64,000 nucleotides of DNA from Geovibrio ferrireducens (lineage in GTDB: Bacteria; Chrysiogenota; Deferribacteres; Deferribacterales; Geovibrionaceae). The DNA is taken from NCBI RefSeq assembly GCF_026226615.1, contig NZ_JAJAPB010000003.1, positions 124,001 to 188,000 of the forward strand, read 5' to 3'. The translations under genes were made by a program, and so were the position numbers. Under the pieces are notes generated by a model that searched no databases, had not been told where the DNA came from, and saw only the letters and a program-made list of their open reading frames with translations. Below are positions 25,678-36,604 of this stretch, piece by piece; position 1 is the stretch's first letter; each line of letters begins with the position of its first letter.

Positions 25678-26396
25678 CAGATTTCGAAGCCCTCACCCAG
25701 ATAGCGGCTGATGACCTCTTCATTGCTCACGATCTCCTGCGGGGAGCCGTGGCAGAGTATTTTCCCATCCGCTACAATATAAGCCCTGTCGGTTATCTTG
25801 AGGGTTTCACGCACGTTGTGATCGGTGATCAGAACGCCTAAACCCATCTCTTTCAGGGAAAAAATCATTCTCTGTATGTCCGATACCGATATGGGGTCAA
25901 TACCCGAAAACGGTTCATCAAGCATTATGACATCAGGCTCTGTGGATATGCAGCGCGCGATCTCCACTCTTCTTCTTTCGCCGCCGGAGAGAGAATAGCC
26001 CTTTGAATCACGCACCTTCCCCAGTCCGAACTCACGTATCAGCCTTTCCGTGGTCTCCCTGTTGAGGGATTTATCATTGTTTTTGAGCTCAAGAGCTGCA
26101 TATATGTTTTCATAAACGCTGAGCTTCCGGAAAACCGAAGGCTCCTGCGGGAGATAGCCTATTCCTGCTCTGCTGCGCTCGTGTATGGGGCTTTTTGTTA
26201 TATCCTTGCCGTTGAGGTGCACACTTCCGCCGTCCGGTTTCACTATCCCGGTGAGCATGTAGAAGGTGGTGGTTTTTCCGGCTCCGTTGGGCCCCAGAAG
26301 ACCGACTACCTCGCCCTTTGAAACATTCAGCGAGATTCCGTCAACTACGGCGCGTTTTTTATAAACCTTGCGCAGGTTATCGGCAGAAAGTCCCAA
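25677..26396 (-). CDS. lptB: LPS export ABC transporter ATPase LptB
   Basis: Cytoplasmic ATPase of the LptB2FG complex that extracts LPS from the inner membrane. Walker A GPNGAGKT at 35-42, signature LSGGERRRVEIARC, Walker B VIMLDEPFSGIDP and the H-loop in LITDHNVRETL are intact. Length 239 is normal. lptA and lptC are directly upstream in the same operon; lptF and lptG are not in the window. Confidence 0.95.
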   Translation of the reverse strand: MGLSADNLRKVYKKRAVVDGISLNVSKGEVVGLLGPNGAGKTTTFYMLTGIVKPDGGSVHLNGKDITKSPIHERSRAGIGYLPQEPSVFRKLSVYENIYAALELKNNDKSLNRETTERLIREFGLGKVRDSKGYSLSGGERRRVEIARCISTEPDVIMLDEPFSGIDPISVSDIQRMIFSLKEMGLGVLITDHNVRETLKITDRAYIVADGKILCHGSPQEIVSNEEVISRYLGEGFEI

Positions 26397-26397
26397 T

Positions 26398-26874
26398 TTA
26401 ATTACCTTCCTTGGGGTTGAGTATTATTTTCACCCTTTTTTCCTGCCCTCTTGTGACTCTGGCTTCTCCGGTTTTGTTGTTTATATTCACCTGTTCGCCT
26501 TCGAGGTAGCTTGTTCCCTGCCATACCTTAACGGAACCGCTGAGGACAGCCCTGTCTTCTGTGACGAATATCTCCGCCCTGTCGGCTATGGCGCGCATAT
26601 CTTCCTTATTCATCCTCACATTGCCCCTGAAAAGCAGCCTTTCCACATCGCTTGAACCCTTAAGGAAGACATCAAGCTCTGCGGAGCGCACCTCAAGGTC
26701 GCCGCGCTTAACATAGACATTTCCCCTGAGGATGTTTTTATCCTTGAGGATCGTCACGTTATCCGTTTCTATATGTATGGGGCCGGATGAGCCTACTGTA
26801 AAGTTCCCTGCGGCATATACCGCTGAGAAAGCGGTGATGACAGCAAGGCTACATAGAATAATTAATCGATACAT
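26398..26874 (-). CDS. lptA: LPS transport periplasmic protein LptA
   Basis: OstA-like beta-jellyroll protein forming the periplasmic LPS bridge. A signal peptide (first ~21 residues, ending AVYAA) precedes an OstA/LptA domain with GPIHIETDNVTILKDKN, LRGNVYVKRGDLEVRSAE and LSGSVKVWQGTSYLEGEQV. Length 158 is normal. Overlaps lptC by 26 bases and ends one base before lptB. Confidence 0.88.
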   Translation of the reverse strand: MYRLIILCSLAVITAFSAVYAAGNFTVGSSGPIHIETDNVTILKDKNILRGNVYVKRGDLEVRSAELDVFLKGSSDVERLLFRGNVRMNKEDMRAIADRAEIFVTEDRAVLSGSVKVWQGTSYLEGEQVNINNKTGEARVTRGQEKRVKIILNPKEGN

Positions 26875-27382
26875 TGCCCTTAAACTCCGTTATCTTAGTT
26901 TTGAAGTCCATTTCCGCCCTGTCAGCCCTGATCACATTGGGACCCTGCATGCAGATGACTTCATTCTCCACGGTTCCGGTGTAGCTTTCAAAATCGTAGT
27001 TCATAATGCCTTCGTCTGCGGTTTTAAAGCGGAGACTGCCTGTCTCACCGCTTATATTCCCCTCCGCCACAAGATAGCGGTTCTGGAGATAATAACCCCT
27101 GTCGGCTCTGGCAGTTATCTTTTCATCGCCGTCCTCAAACTCGACTGTAATGTCGGTGAGTTCGGCTATATTTTCTATCCTGTTGAATGACGCTTTAACG
27201 GCGGTGAGGCGGTAGTTTGCCCCTTCCCTGCCGGTCAGCATCTCAAAATCCGTTATCTCAAACACGTTTGAGGGCGGCACATAGCCCTTCACCTTTTTGC
27301 TGCTGCCGGAGCAGGAGAAAAGGATAAACAGCATAACGATTCCGCCCGCGGCGGCTAATATGATCTTAAAACGTCTTCCCAT
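26849..27382 (-). CDS. lptC: LPS export protein LptC (lipoprotein-like N-terminus)
   Basis: Bitopic inner-membrane partner of LptA. The N-terminal hydrophobic segment ends in LFILFSCSGSS, which looks like a lipobox, so the protein may be lipidated rather than merely anchored. The rest is an LptC/YrbK jellyroll (ITDFEMLTGREGANYRLTAV; EGNISGETGSLRFKTADEG). I prefer the second ATG (27382) because GCGGA lies just before it; the first ATG is at 27391. Overlaps kdsC by about 28 bases. Confidence 0.82.
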   Translation of the reverse strand: MGRRFKIILAAAGGIVMLFILFSCSGSSKKVKGYVPPSNVFEITDFEMLTGREGANYRLTAVKASFNRIENIAELTDITVEFEDGDEKITARADRGYYLQNRYLVAEGNISGETGSLRFKTADEGIMNYDFESYTGTVENEVICMQGPNVIRADRAEMDFKTKITEFKGNVSINYSM

Positions 27383-27852
27383 ATTCCGCATTTTTTAAGT
27401 ATATACTCTATAAATTCCCTGACTGCACCCTCTCCGCCTTTGGCAAAGGTGATGTAGTCTGCTTCGCTTTTCACGTACTCCGGCGCATCCGCAACCGTTG
27501 CAGATGTTCCGACCGATCTCAGCATGCCTATATCGTTAATGTCATCGCCTATTGCGGCGCAGTCGCAGTCCTCATAGCCTTTTTCATCCCTGATCTGTCT
27601 GTAGAGAGCAGCTTTGTCCGCTATGCCTGTGTAGGCTTTTATCCCAAGCTCGGCAGCACGGATGTCCGTCACAACTGACTTTCTGCCTGAGATGATGATT
27701 ATCTCAAGCCCTGCGCGCATAGCCAGCTTAATACCAAGACCGTCATGGACGTTGAAATGTTTTGTTTCCTCGCCTTTTTCGTTATAAATGATTTTGCCGT
27801 CGGTCATTACACCGTCAACATCAAGAAAGATGACTTTTATGTCTTTCTTCAT
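27355..27852 (-). CDS. kdsC: 3-deoxy-D-manno-octulosonate-8-phosphate phosphatase
   Basis: HAD-family phosphatase releasing Kdo from Kdo-8-phosphate. Catalytic Asp11 and Asp13 lie in FLDVDGVMTDG; KHFNVHDGLGIKLAMRAG and the metal site AAIGDDINDIGML are typical of the tetrameric KdsC type. Length 165 is normal. The start overlaps the kdsD stop as ATGA. Confidence 0.93.
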   Translation of the reverse strand: MKKDIKVIFLDVDGVMTDGKIIYNEKGEETKHFNVHDGLGIKLAMRAGLEIIIISGRKSVVTDIRAAELGIKAYTGIADKAALYRQIRDEKGYEDCDCAAIGDDINDIGMLRSVGTSATVADAPEYVKSEADYITFAKGGEGAVREFIEYILKKCGIWEDVLRSY

Positions 27853-28814
27853 GCAAGCCCGGCCCTGAGCAGGTCATGGAGATGTATTATACCTGACGGT
27901 CTGCCCTGCGAGTCCACAGTAACCAGCGATGTTATGGAGTATGTCTCCATAACGGAGAGTGCCTTCGCCGCCAGTGCGTCATCTGGTATGGTTTTCGGAG
28001 TCTTTGTGCAGACCTCCTCAACCTTCATGGCAAAAACCATGTCTCTGTGCTTTTCCATACCCCGTCTCAGGTCTCCGTCAGTGAGTATGCCTTTCAGCGT
28101 CCCCTGCCCGTCCACAACTATTGTGCAGCCGAAACCTTTGGAGCTTATGACAAAAACAGCATCCGAAACCAGAGTGCCTTCCGTAACCAGCGGCAGCGCG
28201 TCTCCTGTGTTGTATATATCCGCAACTTTCAGCAGAAGCTGTTTGCCCAGTGAGCCTGAGGGGTGGAAAATGGCGAAGTCCTCTTTTTTAAATCCTCTTT
28301 TTTCAAGGAGAGCCACAGCAAGGGCATCGCCGATGGCAAGAGCCGCTGTTGTGCTGGCTGTCGGCGCAAGATTAAGAGGGCAGGCCTCCTTCTCCACGGA
28401 AGCATCCAGAACACAGTCGCTCTTTTTGGCAAGCATAGAGTTTGTTTTGCCCACTATGCCGATAAGCGGGATGTTAAATCTCTTTATAACAGGAAGAATC
28501 TCAAGAATCTCCTTTGTCTCGCCGCTGTTGGAGAGGGCTATAACCACATCCCCTTTAACAAGCATCCCCAAGTCTCCGTGAACCCCTTCCGCAGGATGAA
28601 GAAAAAGAGCCGGAGTGCCCGTACTGGCAAATGTGGCGGCTATTTTTTTGCCTATATGACCGGATTTACCCATTCCGGTGACGACAACGCGCCCCTTGCA
28701 GGAAAAGATAAGCTCAACAGCGGAAACAAATCCGTCACCGAGGGAATCTTTAACTCTGTGCAGGGCATCTATCTCAATATCAAGGGTTTTTCTGCCCGCT
28801 TCAAGAATATCCAA
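27849..28814 (-). CDS. kdsD: Arabinose-5-phosphate isomerase
   Basis: Converts ribulose 5-phosphate to arabinose 5-phosphate, the Kdo precursor. An N-terminal SIS domain (VVVTGMGKSGHIGKKIAATF; HPAEGVHGDLGM) is followed by two CBS domains from about residue 200 (GTLKGILTDGDLRRGM; GRPSGIIHLHDLLRAG). Length 321 is normal. It begins just after the pyrG stop. Confidence 0.94.
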   Translation of the reverse strand: MDILEAGRKTLDIEIDALHRVKDSLGDGFVSAVELIFSCKGRVVVTGMGKSGHIGKKIAATFASTGTPALFLHPAEGVHGDLGMLVKGDVVIALSNSGETKEILEILPVIKRFNIPLIGIVGKTNSMLAKKSDCVLDASVEKEACPLNLAPTASTTAALAIGDALAVALLEKRGFKKEDFAIFHPSGSLGKQLLLKVADIYNTGDALPLVTEGTLVSDAVFVISSKGFGCTIVVDGQGTLKGILTDGDLRRGMEKHRDMVFAMKVEEVCTKTPKTIPDDALAAKALSVMETYSITSLVTVDSQGRPSGIIHLHDLLRAGLA

Positions 28815-28816
28815 GG

Positions 28817-31166
<2,350 letters not shown>

Positions 31167-31172
31167 AAAAAA

Positions 31173-31197
31173 CCTGACCTCAGGCAGATTTAAATCT
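31173..31197. promoter_or_regulatory. Palindromes in the kdsB leader
   Basis: CCTGACCTCAGG (31173-31184, 5-bp arms) overlaps the kdsB Shine-Dalgarno region and AGATTTAAATCT (31186-31197) is a perfect 12-bp palindrome next to it. They could be an operator or a translational control hairpin; no regulator is recognised. Confidence 0.35.
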
Positions 31198-31218
31198 TAC
31201 CTGCATTCAAAACATTAC

Positions 31219-31247
31219 ATAATAGTATGAACGGCAGAGATTTTCAA
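31219..31247 (-). promoter_or_regulatory. Predicted sigma70 promoter of the kdsB operon
   Basis: On the minus strand: -35 TTGAAA (31247-31242), 17-base spacer, -10 TATTAT (31224-31219). Each hexamer has one mismatch to consensus. It would give a leader of roughly 45 bases before kdsB and drive the long operon that follows. Confidence 0.6.
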
Positions 31248-31316
31248 CAAGCAAAAACAATGCCGCACAATAACTTTTCTTCTTTAGCTTATAAACGATT
31301 TTAACAGCGGGGTGAA

Positions 31317-31664
31317 TCAGCTCTGCCGCATCACACTGACAGCAATGGCATAATCCTTGCCGTGCGATATGGAGACCTCAATGTCCGGGCGCTTAATGCC
31401 CCTGACATAAACCTCAGGAGCGCCGCCGCGAACGGGTAAAACCTCAATATCCGAAAAGCCTATTCCGCGCATTCCGGTTTTGAGGGACTTTGATATGGAT
31501 TCTTTGGCTGCGAACCTCCCCGCAAGGAAGTTGAGCCCGTTTTTGTTTCTTTTATGAAAAACAGCCTGTTCGCGCTCCGAGAGTATCTTGTCCAGAAACC
31601 TCTGCCCGAAGCGGGCGTAAGCCGCTTTTATCCTGTAAAGCTCAACAATGTCACAGCCCAGCAT
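31317..31664 (-). CDS. acpS: Holo-[acyl-carrier-protein] synthase
   Basis: Transfers phosphopantetheine from CoA to ACP. Seen: [18 protein letters not shown] with the metal-binding Asp, [17 protein letters not shown], and [13 protein letters not shown] at the C-terminus. Length 115 is normal. Overlaps pdxJ by 14 bases; the pdxJ-acpS pair is common. Confidence 0.93.
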   Translation of the reverse strand: MLGCDIVELYRIKAAYARFGQRFLDKILSEREQAVFHKRNKNGLNFLAGRFAAKESISKSLKTGMRGIGFSDIEVLPVRGGAPEVYVRGIKRPDIEVSISHGKDYAIAVSVMRQS

Positions 31665-32385
31665 GGAGCGCGGCCCTGTCTATGGCTTCCCTCATATCCT
31701 TCACCGCCTGAGTGAGTCCGGTGAAAATGCTTCTGGCTATGATGGAATGCCCGATGTTCACCTCATGCATCCCTCTGAGGGTAACCACTTCACCGACATT
31801 TTTATAGTTAAGCCCATGACCGGCGTTAACAATAAAGCCTGTTTCAAGAGCAAAATCAGCCGCGGTGGCAAGCTTGGTGAGCTCACCCCTTTTCTGCATC
31901 CCCTGTGCCTCGGCATAGCTTCCTGTGTGAAGTTCGATGTATTTTGCCCCTGTTTCATAGGCTTTTGCTATCTGCCTGTTATCAGGGTCTATGAATATGC
32001 TCACTGCAATTCCTGCGTTCATAAGCTTCTCAACAGTGTATTTCACAGTGTCATAATTGCCTATAACATCAAGCCCGCCCTCGGTGGTGAGTTCCTCACG
32101 CTTTTCCGGCACAAGTGTGCAGGTTTCGGGCAGAACTGCGAGGGCTATCTGTATGATCTCCTCGCTGCATGCCATTTCAAGGTTCAGGGGAATATTTATG
32201 GTTTCACGCAGAAGCATGACATCACGCTCGTTTATGTGCCTTCTGTCTTCCCTGAGGTGGACGGTTATACCGTCTGCGCCGCCCAGTTCCGCCAGAACAG
32301 CCGCCTGAACGGGGTCTGGCTCATGCCCTCTTCTTGCCTGTCTTACCGTGGCTACGTGATCTATATTTACGCCGAGTTTTACCAT
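31651..32385 (-). CDS. pdxJ: Pyridoxine 5'-phosphate synthase
   Basis: Last ring-closing step of the DXP-dependent vitamin B6 pathway. Seen: [17 protein letters not shown] at the N-terminus, [34 protein letters not shown] and [12 protein letters not shown]. Length 244 is normal; TIM-barrel. Shares one base with the glmM stop. Confidence 0.95.
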   Translation of the reverse strand: MVKLGVNIDHVATVRQARRGHEPDPVQAAVLAELGGADGITVHLREDRRHINERDVMLLRETINIPLNLEMACSEEIIQIALAVLPETCTLVPEKREELTTEGGLDVIGNYDTVKYTVEKLMNAGIAVSIFIDPDNRQIAKAYETGAKYIELHTGSYAEAQGMQKRGELTKLATAADFALETGFIVNAGHGLNYKNVGEVVTLRGMHEVNIGHSIIARSIFTGLTQAVKDMREAIDRAALHAGL

Positions 32386-33743
32386 TACTTCCTGCCTATT
32401 TCATCCGTTATGCTTTTGGTTATGTCCTGAGCTATTTCCGTGATTTCGTCATGGTCATCACCTTCTGTCATGACCCTGATCTTGTTCTCCGTGCCGGAGT
32501 AGCGCACAAGCACCCTGCCCCTGCCTTTCAGCTTTTCCTCTGCTTTTCTGATAAGAGCGGCAGACGCTGTAAGCTCTTCCAGCGGAACCTTCTTTTCCAC
32601 CATTTCATTGATCAGCACCTGCGGAAAAAGTTCGATAAACTGCTTTAATTCGCTGAGCCGCTTCCCGGTTCTGCGCATAACCTTCAGAAGCTGAATGGCG
32701 CTTACCATTCCGTCCCCTGTGGTGTTATAATCGGAGAAGATCATGTGTCCGCTCTGCTCGCCGCCTATGTTGTAGCCGCCCTCAAGCATTTTTGCCAGCA
32801 CGTATCTGTCGCCCACGGCGCAGCGCTCAAGGTTTATGCCTATACCGTTCATCGATTTCTCGAAGCCGTAGTTGCTCATAACAGTCGCCACAAGGGTATT
32901 TTTGTTAAGCCTGCCTTCCAGCTTCATCTGACGGGCGCATATACCCATGATGATGTCGCCGTCGACCACCTCACCGTTCTCATCTGTGAAAATAACCCTG
33001 TCAGCATCGCCGTCAAAGGATATGCCCACATCAGCGCCCTGTTTTCTGACCAGTTCCGCGCTTTTTTCGGGATGAACGGAGCCCACTCCGTCGTTGATGT
33101 TTGTTCCGTTCGGCTCAACACCTATTGTGGTGACATTAGCACCCAGCTCCATCATAGCCATGGGGGCAACCCTGTAGGCGGAACCGTTGGCACAGTCCAT
33201 AACTATCTTCATCCCCATGAGATCAAGATCCTTATCCAGACTGCTTTTCACAAACTCAACATACCGCCCGACCGCAGTGTCTATCCTGTATGCCTTGCCT
33301 ATGTTCTCGGCGGAGATCGAAACCTCGCCTCCGTGAACCATGCTGTCGGTCTTCTGCTCTATGGCAAGCTCAACCTCATCGGGCAGCTTAAGCCCCTCTG
33401 AGGAGAAAAATTTGATTCCGTTGTCGTAGTAAGGATTATGAGAGGCGGATATAACCACACCTGCATCAGCCCTGAGACTGCGTGTGATGAACGCTATGGC
33501 GGGCGTGGGGATAACGCCTATCTGTACAGCATCCACACCCATGGAGCATATTCCAGCCACGAGCGCATTCTCGAACATGTAGCCTGAAATACGAGTATCT
33601 TTTCCCACAACAATTCTGTGAGCTTTTTTGCCGTTTTTAAACTGCTGCGCCGCCGCCTGACCAAGACGAAGCGCGAATGAAGCCGTCATGGGGAATACGT
33701 TTGCCTTTCCCCTGACCCCGTCGGTTCCGAAATATTTTCTCAC
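32385..33743 (-). CDS. glmM: Phosphoglucosamine mutase
   Basis: Interconverts glucosamine 6- and 1-phosphate for peptidoglycan and LPS. It shows [16 protein letters not shown], the phosphoserine loop [18 protein letters not shown], the metal site [10 protein letters not shown], the sugar loop [10 protein letters not shown] and [15 protein letters not shown]. Length 452 is normal. It follows ybbR and cdaA, the same trio as in Firmicutes, where GlmM binds and inhibits CdaA. Confidence 0.95.
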   Translation of the reverse strand: MRKYFGTDGVRGKANVFPMTASFALRLGQAAAQQFKNGKKAHRIVVGKDTRISGYMFENALVAGICSMGVDAVQIGVIPTPAIAFITRSLRADAGVVISASHNPYYDNGIKFFSSEGLKLPDEVELAIEQKTDSMVHGGEVSISAENIGKAYRIDTAVGRYVEFVKSSLDKDLDLMGMKIVMDCANGSAYRVAPMAMMELGANVTTIGVEPNGTNINDGVGSVHPEKSAELVRKQGADVGISFDGDADRVIFTDENGEVVDGDIIMGICARQMKLEGRLNKNTLVATVMSNYGFEKSMNGIGINLERCAVGDRYVLAKMLEGGYNIGGEQSGHMIFSDYNTTGDGMVSAIQLLKVMRRTGKRLSELKQFIELFPQVLINEMVEKKVPLEELTASAALIRKAEEKLKGRGRVLVRYSGTENKIRVMTEGDDHDEITEIAQDITKSITDEIGRK

Positions 33744-33745
33744 CC

Positions 33746-34651
33746 TTATTCACCTTTCCGTTCGAGCTTAATCCTAACCTTATCAGGGGTAATTCTGAGT
33801 ACCTGATACCCCTCGGCTTTGCTTGAATATACTTTCATTGTGTATCTGCCGGGCTTGTCTGTATTTTCAAGATCCACGTAGAATTTAATCTTTTTCTCAA
33901 TATTTTCAGGAGTAAGCAGGTCCTTGCGCCCTTTCACCCTCACTGAGACAATGTCATTGATCGCTGCGGACAGGCCGCTGTCAAGGTTGACAGCAATTAC
34001 GGACACATTGTCAACAGTGTCCTCAACAATGTTTTCCTTAAAGCTCACATACACTTCAACCTGTTCAGGCGCGGAGGTGAGCACTCCGTCAGTTTCTTTT
34101 ATCCCTATGCTGTATGTAAGCCCTTCCTTCTTGGAGGAGAGGTTCACCGGTTTTGTCTCGATGGAGTTGATTCCGGCAAGTTTTTTAGTTGCTCCCTGAA
34201 TCTCAACATACTCAGGGTATACTGTTACACTGCCAACCTTAAAACCCGGATGCGGCTCACCGATGAAGGTGGGGACAACCTTGGTTGATTTTTTAACCAG
34301 CTTGTCCACTGTGATATTTATCCCCTCAGGCTCAACCCGCACAAGCTCCACACCGGAGGGGAGTTTGATTTCAGAGGGTACAAGCCTGTGGTATGTATCA
34401 CCGTAACCCAGAGCGGAAACATCCACCTCAATTGTTACGGCATTGTAATCCAGAGCACGCATAAGCCCTCTGGGAGTTTTGGCTGTGACATTCACATGGG
34501 TATCGGCAGAAACGGCCACAAGCTCGCCCTGCATGTTTTTAAACCTCACCGGAGCGTAAACGCTGAACTCCTGATACTCCCCTGTAACCAGGCCGAACCA
34601 GAGAGAAACAGCGATAACGATTGAAAGTATTTTCAAATGAAGGTTTTTCAT
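33746..34651 (-). CDS. ybbR: YbbR-domain protein (CdaR-like regulator)
   Basis: One N-terminal transmembrane segment (ILSIVIAVSLWFGLVTG) followed by about three YbbR repeats exposed outside the inner membrane. In Firmicutes the equivalent CdaR binds and controls the c-di-AMP cyclase CdaA. Length 301 is compatible. The start overlaps the cdaA stop as ATGA and the gene ends 2 bases before glmM, so the three are coexpressed. Confidence 0.85.
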   Translation of the reverse strand: MKNLHLKILSIVIAVSLWFGLVTGEYQEFSVYAPVRFKNMQGELVAVSADTHVNVTAKTPRGLMRALDYNAVTIEVDVSALGYGDTYHRLVPSEIKLPSGVELVRVEPEGINITVDKLVKKSTKVVPTFIGEPHPGFKVGSVTVYPEYVEIQGATKKLAGINSIETKPVNLSSKKEGLTYSIGIKETDGVLTSAPEQVEVYVSFKENIVEDTVDNVSVIAVNLDSGLSAAINDIVSVRVKGRKDLLTPENIEKKIKFYVDLENTDKPGRYTMKVYSSKAEGYQVLRITPDKVRIKLERKGE

Positions 34652-35424
34652 TTTTTCTTAGTCCCTCTTCTGTCCGCTTCAAAGAGTTCTTTCAGCCTGA
34701 CCCTCAGCATCTCAGCGTCAAGCTCCTCGCTCAGCACACCCTTGTGAGCCACAGTAATGGAGCCTTTCTCCTCGCTGACGGTCACGCTCACTGCGTCCGT
34801 TTCCTCAGTAATGCCTATGGCTGCCCTGTGGCGGGTTCCGTAGTTTTTACCTATGTCAACCTTCTTGCTCAGGGGGAGTATGCACCCCGCCTTGAGGATT
34901 TCACCGTCCTTTATTATCACCGCTCCGTCATGAAGGGGCGAGTAAGGGATGAATATGCTTATAAGAATATCTTTGGTAACAAGGCTTCTCAGTGTTTCCC
35001 CCGTTTCGAGGTAATGCTCAAGGTCTGTGTTGCCTTCTATAACGATGAGAGCACCTATCTGCCTGTTGGCAAGTATGCTTGCAGCCTTGACTATTTCATC
35101 CAGAACCTTGCCTGTTGATTTCCCGCCGGAGCCCAGCATTCTTGTTTCACCGAAGACCGCCAGTGCACGCCTTATTTCAGGCTGAAAGAGAACCACAAGG
35201 GTTATGAAAAGATAACCGGTGAAATTGCTCAGTACCCAGCTTGTGGTTTTGAGCCCCATGTATTTGGAAGCAAAGGAAATAACAATAAGAAGAAGAACGC
35301 CCAGAATCATCTGTATGGCTCTTGTGCCCTTTATGAGCAGAAGAACCCTGTACGCCACAACGGCGATTATGGTTATATCAAGAATATCAATAAGTGTTAC
35401 GAACTTTAAAAACTCAGGCATCAC
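34648..35424 (-). CDS. cdaA: Diadenylate cyclase (c-di-AMP synthase) CdaA
   Basis: Makes c-di-AMP from two ATP. Three N-terminal transmembrane segments (first ~90 residues) precede the DAC domain with the catalytic DGA in SPLHDGAVIIKDG and the RHR in GTRHRAAIGITEETDA. Length 258 is normal. Two ATGs (codons 1 and 2) are possible starts. Upstream folP overlaps by 11 bases. Confidence 0.93.
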   Translation of the reverse strand: MMPEFLKFVTLIDILDITIIAVVAYRVLLLIKGTRAIQMILGVLLLIVISFASKYMGLKTTSWVLSNFTGYLFITLVVLFQPEIRRALAVFGETRMLGSGGKSTGKVLDEIVKAASILANRQIGALIVIEGNTDLEHYLETGETLRSLVTKDILISIFIPYSPLHDGAVIIKDGEILKAGCILPLSKKVDIGKNYGTRHRAAIGITEETDAVSVTVSEEKGSITVAHKGVLSEELDAEMLRVRLKELFEADRRGTKKK

Positions 35425-36604
35425 ACCCTGCCTTTCTTAAGAAATCAACCACCTTAATCATCTCGGCGGTTTCCGCCACATCGTGGGAACGGATAATGTC
35501 AGCCCCCTTGAAAACGGCGACCGCCTCAAGGGATTTTGTTCCGATAAGCCTCTCCTGCGGCGGTTTTCCGGTTATACCGCCGATCATGGATTTTCTGGAA
35601 ACTCCCACAAGGAGCGGAAAACCCATTGAGGTGAATTCCTCCAGATATTTAAGGATAACGTGATTATCCGTTAAAGTCTTTCCGAATCCGAACCCCGGAT
35701 CAAGAATTATGGAATCCTCTCTTACGCCCGCTTTCACAGCAGTATCCGCCGAATCGTAAAGGAAGTTTTTAACCTCTTCAAGCAGGTTGGCGTATGAGGG
35801 CGCATCCTGCATGCTTTTCGGCTCGCCCTTGATATGCATCACACACAGCGCTGCGCCGAAATCCGCGCATACTTTTGCCATGTCCGCATCAAAGGTAAGA
35901 CCGCTGACATCATTTATCATATCGGCTCCGTTTTCAAGAGCCTTTAGCGCTGTTTTGCTTTTATAAGTGTCTACAGACACAAAAAGATTCATTTCCTTAG
36001 CAAGCTTAACAGCGGGGAGCACTCTTTTCAGCTCTTCATCAAGTGAAACAGAGTCCGAACCGGGTCTGGTGGACTCACCGCCGATGTCGGTTATATCAGC
36101 ACCCTGAGAGGCGAACAAGGCAAGCTTTGCCCTGATTCCCTCTTCATCAGTGAGGATGCCTCCGTCGCTGAAAGAATCCGGGGTCACATTAAAAATACCC
36201 ATAACCAAAGGTTTTTCCAGTGAAAATTCCCTTCCGCATGAAAAGAATGAACGTTTTTTTGATTTTACGAGAAAAGATTTGAGATCGGCTGCGATCTCAG
36301 ACAGATTAAAGGGCTGAACGGCAAGCCTTCCGGCCAGAGCTTTCAGCCCTCTTTCAGTGCCGATGATAAGAACATCCGTTCTCTCCACCGTACAGTTTAC
36401 CGTGCCTCTGCACACGGCGGCATCTATACCGCATGCAAGAGCTTCCTGCTTTATAATATTACCCTGAGCAGGCTTAAGCCCGCATATTTTAACAGCGCGG
36501 GCTGCAGCTTTGTCTGCCATTCTCAGGGCGTAGGGGTCTACACCTACTTTTTTCAGTTCATAGATTATCCGCTCTTTTTCGGGCGTTACCTCAAACAGTC
36601 TCAA
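35414..36604 (-). CDS. folP: Dihydropteroate synthase with N-terminal extension
   Basis: Condenses pABA with dihydropterin pyrophosphate. The DHPS TIM-barrel begins near residue 130 ([16 protein letters not shown]) and continues with [20 protein letters not shown], and DPGFGFGKT. The whole protein is 396 residues, about 120 longer than the usual ~275; the extra N-terminal part ([36 protein letters not shown]) is not a domain I recognise by name, though similarly extended DHPS forms are known. Overlaps ftsH by 14 bases. Confidence 0.9.
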   Translation of the reverse strand: MRLFEVTPEKERIIYELKKVGVDPYALRMADKAAARAVKICGLKPAQGNIIKQEALACGIDAAVCRGTVNCTVERTDVLIIGTERGLKALAGRLAVQPFNLSEIAADLKSFLVKSKKRSFFSCGREFSLEKPLVMGIFNVTPDSFSDGGILTDEEGIRAKLALFASQGADITDIGGESTRPGSDSVSLDEELKRVLPAVKLAKEMNLFVSVDTYKSKTALKALENGADMINDVSGLTFDADMAKVCADFGAALCVMHIKGEPKSMQDAPSYANLLEEVKNFLYDSADTAVKAGVREDSIILDPGFGFGKTLTDNHVILKYLEEFTSMGFPLLVGVSRKSMIGGITGKPPQERLIGTKSLEAVAVFKGADIIRSHDVAETAEMIKVVDFLRKAGCDA

